A DNA stretch of 64,000 nt from Gemmatimonadota bacterium (GCA_028877215.1 JAPPFJ010000014.1:227757-291756); one strand, 5' to 3'. Shown: positions 43,737 through 53,171, counted from the first letter of the stretch. Notes: generated by a model from the sequence alone, not told the origin. Numbers and translations are program-made.

Positions 43737-44639
43737 CTATCTCGAAGCAACAGCGGCGGTTTCACTCCGGGAATCCACATCATCGGGAGTTACCTTACTC
43801 TCCTCGAGAATGGTCTGGATTTCATAGATTGATCCACTGCGCTCCGCCGGAGGAAGCGGTAGCCGGACAGGGGCGTCGACCATGCGCGGTTCCCGTGTGG
43901 GTTCCCCGCGGAGGATCTTTCCGTTGAATTCTTCCCAGGTAACAATGGGTTGGACCAGCGGAAAGGCATCTACTGCGCAATACATATACAGCAGTAGACG
44001 CCGTGGCTTCCCGGAAGTATTCGGGGCGGATGCGTGCAGCGTCCGGACGTGGTGGATGGAGATGCCGCCGGCCCTGATTTCGATCGGGACGGCGCCCTTT
44101 CCGGTGAAATCCGGCTCGGTAACCGCGCCTGCAAAACGGCCGTTGAGGTGGTGATCGTGTATGCGCCCCTTGTGAGACCCCGGAACGACGAGCAGGCAGC
44201 CGTTCTCGACGGTCATATCGTCTATGGCGACGCCGACCGCGAGCAGATCGTCGTTGGTATGCGGGTAGAACGCCCAGTCCTGGTGCCATTCCACCGGGCT
44301 GCCCACCTCCGCGGATTTCATGTTGAGCTTGTCCCCGTTTGTCCGGATACCGGGACCGATGAGCTGCGCGGTGATGTCCAGGATCTTTTCGTGTCGCAGC
44401 CCGCGGGCGTACACGTCGTGGCTCCCGGACGGGTTTATGAGACGGCGCAACTGCGGGTTTTCCGGCGTATGGCCCGGTTCCAGATCGAATACGTCGGTGG
44501 TTTCGGTGACCTGCCTCGAAGCTTCGACAAACGCATCGGTGACCCGGCGAAGTTCCGCGACTTCCTCACCGGAAAGAACGCCATCCACGCCGAGATAACC
44601 ATTGGCATGATAGAAATCAACCTGTTCCTGAGAAAGCAT
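43737..44639 (-). CDS. Phytanoyl-CoA-dioxygenase-family Fe(II)/2-oxoglutarate oxygenase (1)
   Basis: 300 aa. The double-stranded beta-helix site is complete: H119 and D121 in VEWHQDWAFY, distal His H202 in HHVRTLHASAP, and the 2-oxoglutarate-binding Arg in GKPRRLLLYM. NGCLLVVPGSHKGRIHDH is the family turn. Such enzymes hydroxylate small molecules (phytanoyl-CoA, ectoine, chlorinated metabolites); the substrate is open. AGGAG lies 8 nt upstream of ATG 44639. It is sandwiched between two paralogous membrane-protein genes. Confidence 0.92.
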   Translation of the reverse strand: MLSQEQVDFYHANGYLGVDGVLSGEEVAELRRVTDAFVEASRQVTETTDVFDLEPGHTPENPQLRRLINPSGSHDVYARGLRHEKILDITAQLIGPGIRTNGDKLNMKSAEVGSPVEWHQDWAFYPHTNDDLLAVGVAIDDMTVENGCLLVVPGSHKGRIHDHHLNGRFAGAVTEPDFTGKGAVPIEIRAGGISIHHVRTLHASAPNTSGKPRRLLLYMYCAVDAFPLVQPIVTWEEFNGKILRGEPTREPRMVDAPVRLPLPPAERSGSIYEIQTILEESKVTPDDVDSRSETAAVASR

Positions 44640-44696
44640 CGGTATGGCTCCTTTTGGATGAAGTGATCAGTCGATTATCGCTGGAAATATGAATCG

Positions 44697-44709
44697 TTAA
44701 GACAGCTTC
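44697..44709 (-). mobile_element. Family A terminal repeat remnant
   Basis: TTAAGACAGCTTC is an exact match to the right end of the full elements. The stop codon of the membrane-protein gene at 44709 (TAG) is formed by TA from the gene and G from this remnant. Confidence 0.55.
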
Positions 44710-46688
44710 TAAAGAAGGGACATATTGCCGACCTTTCCGGTGGCAAAGTCGATGAGGCTCCACGTGCCCAGGCAGACCGCCTCGCCCAGGATGATCCCGA
44801 TAAAGAACGGCCTGGTCTTACGGTACAGGGTCGCCCCGCCGAACTTCATCACGAGCGCCTTGATGCCCCACGCCAGAAAGATACTGAAATAATAGTGTTC
44901 TGTCATCCATATCGTGCTTACAGGTAGGGCGATCGGGTGGATGGGCCACCATGACAGGCGCGTTCGCAGGACCATGAACAGAGCGGCAAGACCCAGTCCC
45001 AGTCCGGTATATGCGAATCCCCTGTAGAACACCGGGCTGGGATCCAGCAGCCGGCGTCCCACGTATTCGTCGAACGGCAACGCGGCGTCGTTCACGTCGC
45101 GGAACCAGTAGTCGAGGTTTCGGCCCCCGTGCGTGTATCCGAGATCCAGTGTGGTATGGCTGGCGACAACCAGCCCCACGGCCAGGGCGGCCCCCATCGC
45201 CCAGATCAGTCCCCGCGTCCGTCCCATTTCCCGCGCCAACCTGAGCGCCGCCGAGGCGCGTGGCATCAGCGTGTTCAGCCGGGTCATCGACCACACGTAA
45301 CCCACGCCCGCGGTTACCAGACCGGTGGGACCGAACGCCGAAGAACCCACCGCGCATACGACGAACTCCGACGGGTTCAGCGGCGAATAGGTCGCGGCAT
45401 AGCCGGTTTCGCTGACGATTCTCGCCAGGACGAGAAAGACGACAAAGGAGGCGATAAACAGGAGTGCGATTACATGCGGCGGCAGTCCCGCCTGGTAGAG
45501 CCAGCATCCCAGATACAGTGTGCCCATCAAGACACAGGCCACCGCCGTCCGGTAGGGTAGCACCTCCTCCGAATCGACAAGATGTGACGGGCGTCCCAGC
45601 ACCTTCGTCCAGACGGCTTTCAGGTGGCCCCGGGCAATCCACAGGCTGTACCCGGCCAGCGCCAGCATGTACCCCATGCCCATGAATGCCAGGAACTCCG
45701 ACCCCTGGGAGCTGTGCCGCCCCACCATCCCGGATACGCCGTAGCGTTCCGCACCCAGCATTGCAGACACGCCGTTTATGCATTTGGCGATAACGTTCAG
45801 GAGCCAGATGCTGAGACTCACGTCCAGGTTCACGAAGTAAGCATAACCCAGCAGCGCGAAGTTGAGCCTGATTGACATCGGTATTGCACGCCGGAAGATC
45901 CAGATCACCGCGCGCAGGCTTATCCGGGGCAGTGTGTGGTAATAGCTGTGCAGCGCGTTCACCGAACCGATGGCGAACGGAATCGCAAAACCCGACCACA
46001 TCAACCGGCCGCGGAACAGCGGTCCGATCCAACCGTCGCCGCGTTCGCCCATCGCAAGGGGAACCTGCATGATGGGGAAGGCGAATCGCTCGTGTTCCTC
46101 CCACTGTTTTCTGAGGATCACCGCCACGCAGCCCAGCACCACGAACAGAGCGACCAGGAATGAGCCCCAGCTCCACAGAGGGACCACCCACGCCCACCAG
46201 GGCACGGAACCGCCCTTCGGCAATCCTTCGTACAGCCATCTGACGGGCTCGGCGTCCAGCACCGCGAGCCACGGCAGGGAGTAGGGCAGGACAGCCTCCA
46301 GGTGCCGCATCTCCGGAGACGCATAGTAGGTTACGCCCGTCATGAACCCGAGCAATGCCTTGGTCATCGCCCATGCGGGCATCAGGAGCAGCAGCATTGC
46401 ATAGATGGCCAGCAACTCGCCCCGGCCCAGGGCGTAGCGGCGTTTCAGGAGGCCGAGCAGCGGGTTGAGCAGGACGACCAGACAGAAAAAGAGGAAGAGC
46501 ACGCCCCGGTCCAGAAAGTACCAGCCCATAAAGGGGCCCTGGACCACCATCCTGTTGTATGTCAGCCAGATTCCAAGAAGAGCGCACAGTCCGAGGCCGA
46601 TCAGGAACGCCCGGGGCGACAACCCGTCTTTCGCATTCGCGTCCGGTATTCCGAAATCCCGCGGGCCCGTTCGGGGATTCAATGCCAT
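44709..46688 (-). CDS. Large polytopic membrane protein, DUF6785/DUF6784-like (paralogue 2)
   Basis: 659 aa, aligned end to end by eye with paralogue 1: KDGLSPRAFLIGLGLCALLG, YFLDRGVLFLFF, GVTYYASPEMRHLEAVLPYS, RKQWEEHERFAFPIMQVPLA, YAYFVNLDVSLSIWLLNVIA, VSGMVGRHSSQGSEFLAFMG, RIVSETGYAATYSPLNPSEF. The conserved RKQWEEHERFAFP loop and the NPSEFVVCAVGSSAFGP helix are likely functional. GGAGG lies 10 nt before ATG 46688. The gene lies between a MITE (46727) and the PhyH gene (69 bp downstream). Confidence 0.85.
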   Translation of the reverse strand: MALNPRTGPRDFGIPDANAKDGLSPRAFLIGLGLCALLGIWLTYNRMVVQGPFMGWYFLDRGVLFLFFCLVVLLNPLLGLLKRRYALGRGELLAIYAMLLLLMPAWAMTKALLGFMTGVTYYASPEMRHLEAVLPYSLPWLAVLDAEPVRWLYEGLPKGGSVPWWAWVVPLWSWGSFLVALFVVLGCVAVILRKQWEEHERFAFPIMQVPLAMGERGDGWIGPLFRGRLMWSGFAIPFAIGSVNALHSYYHTLPRISLRAVIWIFRRAIPMSIRLNFALLGYAYFVNLDVSLSIWLLNVIAKCINGVSAMLGAERYGVSGMVGRHSSQGSEFLAFMGMGYMLALAGYSLWIARGHLKAVWTKVLGRPSHLVDSEEVLPYRTAVACVLMGTLYLGCWLYQAGLPPHVIALLFIASFVVFLVLARIVSETGYAATYSPLNPSEFVVCAVGSSAFGPTGLVTAGVGYVWSMTRLNTLMPRASAALRLAREMGRTRGLIWAMGAALAVGLVVASHTTLDLGYTHGGRNLDYWFRDVNDAALPFDEYVGRRLLDPSPVFYRGFAYTGLGLGLAALFMVLRTRLSWWPIHPIALPVSTIWMTEHYYFSIFLAWGIKALVMKFGGATLYRKTRPFFIGIILGEAVCLGTWSLIDFATGKVGNMSLL

Positions 46689-46726
46689 CTTCCCGCCACC
46701 TCCATACCGTCATGGGAAAACGCTCA

Positions 46727-46913
46727 GAAGCTGTTTTAAAATTCCTGGTGAGTCCCGAGCGCGAGCGAAAATGTGTCGGTCAAGGCGGGCAAATCCGCCT
46801 AAGAGAGGCGAGGGGCGCGCAGCCTCGATACATTGGATACGGGTGGGTTTGCCCAACGCAGACCGACGCCTTTGCAGCCGCGCGAAGACCGCTGGGGGTT
46901 TTAAGACAGCTTC
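46727..46913. mobile_element. Family A MITE, copy 3, with inverted core (187 bp)
   Basis: Ends GAAGCTGTTTTAAAATTC and GGTTTTAAGACAGCTTC, flanked by TCA on both sides (46724-46726, 46914-46916). The ~40-bp core reads AGGCGAGGGGCGCGCAGCCT and CGATACATTGG, which is the reverse complement of the core of copies 1 and 2, while both outer parts keep their orientation. The right TCA is the TGA stop of the gene at 46914-48935. Confidence 0.88.
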
Positions 46914-48935
46914 TCAGCCTTCCATCCTTACGTGGATCGCCAGGAGGTCGCAATCGCCGGGAATATCCAGCGGTATCCGTATCGTTCCGCCGTTAGCCGA
47001 TGTAATGCGGTCATTCCAGTTCGCGCCGGACCAGATCTCGTTGACGTCGTGCGCGCTTTTTCCATCGGGAAGGACGATCTCAAGGGCTGTCTCGCTCCTT
47101 ACAGGTGTATACGGAAAAACGACGGCCAGCAGCGAATCGCTGTCATTGACCATCGGGAGCAACTCGATGGTGGGCACGGCCCGCCGGTCGGTCGGCCGCA
47201 GCGTTCGGTATTCGTCCACGGGTGGAAAGGGAGTCAGCCGCGCCAGGGGCCGTCGGCCGGCCGCCCAGAGGATCAATCTTCTCAGCAACGCCACGTTGGA
47301 CGTCTCCTCCAGAAAGGACATTCCTGGAACACTGCCGGTATATTTCACGGCAGGCATGCCCGCCAGCCAGGCCTCCCGCCGGGATCCCTCCTCGACCAGC
47401 ACCAGGGCCGGCCGGCCATCCACGGTCCCCAGCACCTGGCCCTCCGGATACCCGCCGTCCACCCGGGTTGTCAGGATCACAGGATGTTCCAGTCCCTCCG
47501 TAAGCGGATGGTTGCGCGAGAGGTCGACTTCAAAGATGCCCGACTCGATCTCCCATGGCAGCTTGCACGCGCCATTCCCTTCCCAGGGAGCGGCCGGCCG
47601 GTTGCCGATCCACAGCAGCCCCTCTCCGCGTTCCGCAACCGCGTTGACAACATCGAGCTGGGACTGCGTGAGGCAATGCGCCTCGGGGAGGATGACCGGG
47701 CCGCTCAGTTGATCGCCGGCGTCGTCCAGCCGCTGGTCCCAGAACCAGCGCCATGGCAGGCCGGTACGATAGACCATATCTACAATTGGGAGCAACCCAT
47801 GATGTCCCCAGTTGGACTCGTAGTGGCCGGTGATCTCGGACTGCTGGGGCATGATCATCGTGGCGAAGCTGTAGGGGCGGTGGGACGCGAACATCGGCAG
47901 GAGTCGCCGGGTCTCGTCGAAGCCTTCGAAGTACCCGGGGATGATCTTCATCTGCTCGTAGGTAAACGGCATCACCAGGTCCGCGCCGAGCGCGAACGGC
48001 ACCACGCCGGCCAGGAGGCCGTCCTGCCTGCCCATCGGAACGGCCTGCTCGGGCGGCATAAAGCCCTGCGGATAGATATCCACCTGCCGATCCATACAGG
48101 CACCCATCAGGCTTCTGGTCGTCTCCGAAAGGATCCTGCGGTGGGGACGGTGCAGGATGAGGTCGTCGTGATTGAAATGATACGGGTCCGTGGCGATAAC
48201 GTCCTGTGAGCGCGCGTCGCGTGCGAGGCGGATGGCCGTCTGCCAGGAATTGTAGTTCCGCTCGGGGATGGCGGGACTGTGCTGGATGCCCACAGTCACG
48301 TCGGGACGGACATCCTTGATGGCGCTTCGAAGCTCTGAGTGCACCGCCTCCCAGTTTTCAAAGCGGCTCTCCAGCCACGTATACCACAACGGGTCATCCC
48401 AGTCCGCAGCCCGTGGAGGCTTGGCTCCGGTCCGTTTGCGGAATTCAGCCTCGCAGAAACCGCAGTAACAGCCGATTGTTCCGTCTCCGAACCCGAGGCA
48501 TGCTTCGTCATTGAGGTGAATTTCACTTGTAGCCTGCCATTGGCAGATTTCCATCAGAAGGGACAGGTAGTGGGTCTTGTTTTCGGGGCGAAAAGGACAC
48601 AACCATCGGACCGGCAGTCCGTCCAGATCCAGCACATCGCCATCGCCGGCCATGTGCATCAGCCGGTGGGGTTCTTTCGCCACCAGATGTTCCTGATACT
48701 TGATGTACCCCGTGAAGGCGATGAATCCCAGGTCCCGTTCCTCACACATCCGGGCAAGCACCTCCGACTGCACCAGCGAGAATCCCTGGAGATTGACCGC
48801 CGGCGTTACCGCTACGCCCGCGCCCACGTCGGTGAATCCTTCGCTGACAATCCGGTCGAGCGTCGCCTCGTTCAGCACGGCGTCAGGAAAAAGCAGGAGC
48901 GCCGCGCGGCGGAGCTTCCGTTCCCGTTCTGGCAT
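46914..48935 (-). CDS. GH42-like multidomain protein with CYCxxC motif (1)
   Basis: 673 aa, no signal peptide. An N-terminal TIM barrel has MEICQWQATSEIHLNDEACL (Asn-Asp-Glu at the catalytic position) followed by the metal-like motif IGCYCGFCEAEFRKRTG, and KDVRPDVTVGIQHSPA. A middle domain follows with the beta-galactosidase-like GPVILPEAHCLTQSQLDVVN and AERGEGLLWIG, and beta-rich C-terminal domains. The architecture matches the protein at 53961, so both are predicted to act on glycans. ATG 48935 is chosen because GGAG lies 6 nt upstream; GTG 48947 is an alternative. Confidence 0.78.
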   Translation of the reverse strand: MPERERKLRRAALLLFPDAVLNEATLDRIVSEGFTDVGAGVAVTPAVNLQGFSLVQSEVLARMCEERDLGFIAFTGYIKYQEHLVAKEPHRLMHMAGDGDVLDLDGLPVRWLCPFRPENKTHYLSLLMEICQWQATSEIHLNDEACLGFGDGTIGCYCGFCEAEFRKRTGAKPPRAADWDDPLWYTWLESRFENWEAVHSELRSAIKDVRPDVTVGIQHSPAIPERNYNSWQTAIRLARDARSQDVIATDPYHFNHDDLILHRPHRRILSETTRSLMGACMDRQVDIYPQGFMPPEQAVPMGRQDGLLAGVVPFALGADLVMPFTYEQMKIIPGYFEGFDETRRLLPMFASHRPYSFATMIMPQQSEITGHYESNWGHHGLLPIVDMVYRTGLPWRWFWDQRLDDAGDQLSGPVILPEAHCLTQSQLDVVNAVAERGEGLLWIGNRPAAPWEGNGACKLPWEIESGIFEVDLSRNHPLTEGLEHPVILTTRVDGGYPEGQVLGTVDGRPALVLVEEGSRREAWLAGMPAVKYTGSVPGMSFLEETSNVALLRRLILWAAGRRPLARLTPFPPVDEYRTLRPTDRRAVPTIELLPMVNDSDSLLAVVFPYTPVRSETALEIVLPDGKSAHDVNEIWSGANWNDRITSANGGTIRIPLDIPGDCDLLAIHVRMEG

Positions 48936-49015
48936 CATATTCTCCACTTAAGGTATGCCTTGCATTTGTACTATCGATCCCCGGGTCGCCCGTCCGCATC
49001 CGTTCCATGTGCGAA

Positions 49016-51031
49016 TTACGACGAGCTCCAGTAGCCCATGAACGGCCAGGTTTTCAGCCTTCCTGTAAAGGCGCTTACCACCGACCAGCCACCCGAGCAC
49101 ATGACCTCGCCCAGGATCATTCCGATAAAGAACGGACGCGCCTTCCTGTAGAGGTCCGCCCCGCCCACCCGAAGAATGATCGCCTTGATTCCCCACGCCA
49201 GGAACACGCTGAAACCGAACCAGTCCATGTACCACACCGTACTGAGCGGCAGCGCGGCCGGATGGAACGGCCACCACGGAAGACGCATCCTGAGCAGGAT
49301 CAGCAGGGCGGCAACTCCGGTTCCCAGGGCGGTATAGAGAAAACCCATCGTGAAGACAGGGCTGGGCTCGAGCAGCCGGCGTCCGATGAATTCGTCAAAC
49401 GGAGAAGCCGCGTCGTTCACGTTGCTGAACCACGGATAGTCGATGTTCACGCCGCCGTGCGTATACCCTAAATTCAATGTCGTGTAGCCCGTTGCGACCA
49501 GCCCCACGGCCAGCGCCGCCCCCATTGCCCAGACCAGCCCGCGCTTCCTTCCGATTTCGCGCGCCAGCCGAAGCGCGCCCATGGCGTGCGGCATCAGCGT
49601 ATTTCTGCGCGTCATCGTCCAAACGTAGCTCATTCCGAGCGTGGCGAGACCCGCCGGACCGAACGCCGAGGAGCCGACCGCGCACACCACGAACTCGGAC
49701 GGATTGAGGGGAGAATAGGTCGCGACAAATCCCGTTTCACTCACAATCCGCGCCATCACAAAGAAGACAATGAGACCGGATACAAGAAGAAACAGAACCA
49801 GCGGCGGCGAAATTCCGGCCTGGTAGAGCCACAGACCAAGATAACTTACGCCCAGAACAATGCCAAGAACGGCCGACCGATATGACACGATTTCGTCAGT
49901 GTCCTGCAGATGCGATGCACGCCCGCGTATCCGCTCCCACACCTGCCGAAGGTGACCCCTGGCAACGTAGAGGCTGTACGCGGCCAGCGCGAGGATATAC
50001 CCCATCCCCATCATCGCCAGAAACTCGGATCCCTGGGAACTGTAACGTCCCACGACCCCGGACACCCCCCAGGTCTGGCCCGCGCCAACCATCGCCAGCG
50101 CACCACGAATGACCTTTGTGATCAGGTTGATGACCCACAGGCTGAGGCTCACGTCCAGATTGATGAAGTAGGAATACGCGAGCACAAGAAAGTGGACCTT
50201 GAAAGGCAGTACCATCGTCCGGCGGAAGATGCGGACGTGCGTCCCCAGGTTGATAACGGGTATGTATGGAAAGTAATACCGGAGTCCCCGAAGGGTGCCG
50301 ACCAGAGACGGGACCGCAAACCCGGCGGCCAGCAGCCGACTGCGGAACACGGGCGCCATCCGGCCCTTTCCGGGCTCCAACATCGAAAGCGGCACCTGCA
50401 TCAGGGGGAACGCGAACCGCTCGTTTTCTTCCCATTGCCTGCGCATCAGCACGCCCAGGCAAATGAGCACAACAAAGAGCACGATCAGGAACGATCCCCA
50501 GCTCCACAGCGGCAGGACCCATCCCAGCCACGGGATCGAACCTCCTTTCGGCAGGCCTTCGTAGAGATCCGTTACGATGCGTTCCCCCTGCGGCACGAGC
50601 CATGGAAGCAGGTGAGGGGGCACGGCCTCGATGTGACGCAACTCCGGCGTCGCGTGGTAGGTGACGCCGGTCGTGTAAAGGATCACCGGCTTTGTCATCA
50701 CCCACGCGGGCAGGAGAATGAGAAACATGGTGTAGATGGCGAGCAATTCGCCCCGCGTCAGCGCGAACCGGTTCCTGATCGCACCCAGCAGCGGGTTGAC
50801 GGCCACGACAAGGAGAAACAGGACAATGAGCGCGCCCCGGTCCATGTAGTACCCGCCGCCAATGAAGGAGCCCTGGGTGATCATGCGGTTGTAGGTGAGG
50901 CCAACGCACATGAGTACGCACAGGACGAGGCCAATACCGAACGCGCGCGGCGTCAGGCCGTCGCGCGCGTCAGTCTCAATGCCAGGCGATGGAGTGGGGG
51001 GGTTCGTGGCTCTCGCGGCCGTGGTTTCCAA
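49016..51031 (-). CDS. Large polytopic membrane protein, DUF6785/DUF6784-like (paralogue 3)
   Basis: 671 aa. Same blocks as paralogues 1 and 2: RDGLTPRAFGIGLVLCVLMC, GVTYHATPELRHIEAVPPHL, RRQWEENERFAFPLMQVPLS, YSYFINLDVSLSLWVINLIT, VSGVVGRYSSQGSEFLAMMG, RIVSETGFVATYSPLNPSEF. Its C-terminus is ~10 residues longer and ends YWSSS. A TTG start at 51031 (AGG about 9 nt upstream) is used; no ATG lies before the conserved region. No MITE flanks this copy. Confidence 0.83.
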   Translation of the reverse strand: METTAARATNPPTPSPGIETDARDGLTPRAFGIGLVLCVLMCVGLTYNRMITQGSFIGGGYYMDRGALIVLFLLVVAVNPLLGAIRNRFALTRGELLAIYTMFLILLPAWVMTKPVILYTTGVTYHATPELRHIEAVPPHLLPWLVPQGERIVTDLYEGLPKGGSIPWLGWVLPLWSWGSFLIVLFVVLICLGVLMRRQWEENERFAFPLMQVPLSMLEPGKGRMAPVFRSRLLAAGFAVPSLVGTLRGLRYYFPYIPVINLGTHVRIFRRTMVLPFKVHFLVLAYSYFINLDVSLSLWVINLITKVIRGALAMVGAGQTWGVSGVVGRYSSQGSEFLAMMGMGYILALAAYSLYVARGHLRQVWERIRGRASHLQDTDEIVSYRSAVLGIVLGVSYLGLWLYQAGISPPLVLFLLVSGLIVFFVMARIVSETGFVATYSPLNPSEFVVCAVGSSAFGPAGLATLGMSYVWTMTRRNTLMPHAMGALRLAREIGRKRGLVWAMGAALAVGLVATGYTTLNLGYTHGGVNIDYPWFSNVNDAASPFDEFIGRRLLEPSPVFTMGFLYTALGTGVAALLILLRMRLPWWPFHPAALPLSTVWYMDWFGFSVFLAWGIKAIILRVGGADLYRKARPFFIGMILGEVMCSGGWSVVSAFTGRLKTWPFMGYWSSS

Positions 51032-51067
51032 GGGTGAGTACCTGTACGGAAGTATCGGTGTCGCCGT

Positions 51068-51862
51068 CTACAGCGCCCCGGGAGTCAGGGCGTCCTCTCC
51101 GAAGATGACCGAGAAGTTCGCCCCCGTTTCGGATCTGGTGGCGGCATCCATGTAGCAGACGCTGAACCCGCGCCGCGACGCGTCGGTCTTGTTCATCCCC
51201 GATCCGTGGAGCAGCCAGTTGTGCAGCAGGGCCGCTTCTCCGGCCTCCATCTCCAGGTATTCGTGCGTTTCCCTTGCCAGCACGACAGCGGCCTGCTCGT
51301 CCGTCAGGAAAGCGAAGCTGGCGGCCTCATCCTGATCGAAGGTCGCGCGATGGGATCGCGGTACGATTCCCACGCAGCCGTTCTCGACCGTCACCCGGTC
51401 GAGCGCCGTCCAGACGGTCACGATCGGATCGGTGTCGAGGATGTTGAACCGGTCCTGGTGCCAGGGCAGGTGCGTGCCCTTCCCCGCCGGCTTGTTCATG
51501 AACATCGCCCGGTAGCAGGCTATCGGCGTGCCGGGGCCGTAGGCCCTCGCGCAGATTTCGCGGAAAACGGGTTTCTGCATATAGGCCAGGAACAGCGGGT
51601 CGAACTCCAGGTCCTGGATTTTTCGATAGTTCAACGTTGAAACCTGGTGACCTCTCGTTGTGATCCGCTTCTCCGAGTAGTCGCCCGACTCGCTGTCCAG
51701 CTGCATGAACATCTGATCGTGGACCTTGACGTTGCCGAGCATGATGTCGTCGATGCGCTGCTGCAGGCCCGCCAGTTCGCCGTCGTCCATCACCCTTCCA
51801 AGGCGAAGAAACCCTTCGTTCTCGAACCGGGCCCACTGTTCGTCAGTGATCCCCGAAAGCAT
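51068..51862 (-). CDS. Phytanoyl-CoA-dioxygenase-family oxygenase (2)
   Basis: 264 aa, a distant paralogue of the enzyme at 43737. Iron ligands H135 and D137 lie in LPWHQDRFNI and the distal His is H219 in HNWLLHGSGMN, with Arg in ASRRGFSVCYMD. VENGCVGIVPRSHRATFDQD is the family turn. GGAGG 8 nt before ATG 51862. It is followed by paralogue 3 on the same strand (36 bp), repeating the oxygenase-membrane-protein pairing of 43737/44709. Confidence 0.92.
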   Translation of the reverse strand: MLSGITDEQWARFENEGFLRLGRVMDDGELAGLQQRIDDIMLGNVKVHDQMFMQLDSESGDYSEKRITTRGHQVSTLNYRKIQDLEFDPLFLAYMQKPVFREICARAYGPGTPIACYRAMFMNKPAGKGTHLPWHQDRFNILDTDPIVTVWTALDRVTVENGCVGIVPRSHRATFDQDEAASFAFLTDEQAAVVLARETHEYLEMEAGEAALLHNWLLHGSGMNKTDASRRGFSVCYMDAATRSETGANFSVIFGEDALTPGAL

Positions 51863-51931
51863 GGCAAGTCCTCCTCTGATTCAGATATTTCGTGTCCGGG
51901 ATGAGATGCTGCCCGTTCTCCGATCGCTCGT

Positions 51932-53092
51932 TTACTGGTCGACCACTGACCCGTCGACGTGCAGCCTGGTGACCATCATCCCGTCATCCAGCAACGGCCG
52001 GTGCGAAAGAAACGGGTATTTCTCCGCGGCGCCTTCCGTGAGTTCCACGCCGATACCGGGGGTATCCGGGATGATCAGGAATCCGTCCTCCAGCGTGAGA
52101 ACGCCGGACACGATCTCGCTCTTCGGCGGTTCGCCTTCGCCTCTGGGATACTCCTGCAATGCGAAATTGGGAATGCAGGCCGCAAGCTGCACGCACGCTG
52201 CCGTACTCACCGGGCTGAGCGGATTGTGTGGCACCACGTCCACGTAATGCGCCTCAGCGAGGGCCGCGATCTTCTTGCAATGGGTGATACCGCCCGCCAT
52301 ACAGACGTCCGGCCTTACGTACTGGACCGCGTTGCGCGTCAGGAGCATTTCAAACTCGTAGATGGTGTGAATTCGTTCCCCGGTGGCGATGGGGACCGCG
52401 ATCTTCCGGGCGACTTCGGCCATGGCGTCGAGGTTGTCCGGGCGGATGGGATCCTCGTAGAAGAACGGGCGATAGGGTTCGATCGCCCTTCCCAGCACGA
52501 TCGCTTCGGCCGGGTCCAGCCGCCGGTGGATTTCAATGCACAGATCCACCTCGTCGCCAACCGCCTCCCGGTACGCCGCCACGGTCTGAACGGCATCCTG
52601 AATCTTTTCCGTATGGGTCTTGTAATACGGTACGTTTCGGGATTCATCCAGAAAGGGCGTCAGGTGGCCCACGGCGGTAAATCCCTCCGCCTTTGCCTGA
52701 ACGCAGCCCTTGAAAAGCTCCTCCTTCGTGCTCCCGATCACGTGGCCGTAGACCCGGGCCTTGTCCCGGCACTTGCCGCCCAGAAGCTGGTAGACCGGCA
52801 CCCCAAAGTACTTGCCCGCGATATCCCAGAGGGCGATGTCCACGGCGCTCAGGGCGCCCATGATCGCCGCGCCGCGGAAATGTGTGCAACGGTACAGGAC
52901 CTGCCAGTGGTGTTCGATACGCAGGGGGTCCTTCCCGATCAGATATTCCCTGAAGCTCTTCACCACCTCGCCCGAGGCTTCCAGGTATCCCCACGCTCCC
53001 GACTCGCCCAGCCCCACGATCCCCTCGTCGGTATGAACCTCGACAAAGAGATACCGGTCGATCGGCAGGACCTTTACGTCGGTAATCTTCAT
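51932..53092 (-). CDS. Mandelate racemase/enolase-superfamily acid-sugar dehydratase
   Basis: 386 aa of the D-galactonate/mannonate dehydratase type. Metal ligands by alignment are E187 (CIEIHRR, where Asp is usual), E213 (FFYEDPI) and E239 (ATGERIHTIYEF). The catalytic His residues are H189 and H289 (PHNPLSPVS). The capping domain has the LYRCTHFRGAAIMGALSAVD segment. It probably dehydrates a sugar acid to the 2-keto-3-deoxy acid. GAGGAG lies before ATG 53092. It is 70 bp upstream of the PhyH-2 gene on the same strand. Confidence 0.9.
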   Translation of the reverse strand: MKITDVKVLPIDRYLFVEVHTDEGIVGLGESGAWGYLEASGEVVKSFREYLIGKDPLRIEHHWQVLYRCTHFRGAAIMGALSAVDIALWDIAGKYFGVPVYQLLGGKCRDKARVYGHVIGSTKEELFKGCVQAKAEGFTAVGHLTPFLDESRNVPYYKTHTEKIQDAVQTVAAYREAVGDEVDLCIEIHRRLDPAEAIVLGRAIEPYRPFFYEDPIRPDNLDAMAEVARKIAVPIATGERIHTIYEFEMLLTRNAVQYVRPDVCMAGGITHCKKIAALAEAHYVDVVPHNPLSPVSTAACVQLAACIPNFALQEYPRGEGEPPKSEIVSGVLTLEDGFLIIPDTPGIGVELTEGAAEKYPFLSHRPLLDDGMMVTRLHVDGSVVDQ

Positions 53093-53171
53093 AAGTTCAT
53101 CTCCTCAAGATGCTGACGGTAGCTCGTTAGAACCGGGAGGCGGCCTGCAAACCCATGGGATTGGGCCGATC

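Noticed and set aside
44818..46713. 631-codon alternative minus-strand frame in paralogue 2
   Set aside because: It is a +1-frame shadow of a 659-aa protein that aligns with two paralogues; its composition is rich in Arg, Gly and Pro with no domain.
46932..48209. 425-codon plus-strand frame opposite the GH42-like gene
   Set aside because: Antisense shadow; no recognisable domain and no Shine-Dalgarno.
51959..53116. 385-codon plus-strand frame opposite the enolase-type gene
   Set aside because: Antisense shadow of a gene with intact catalytic residues.
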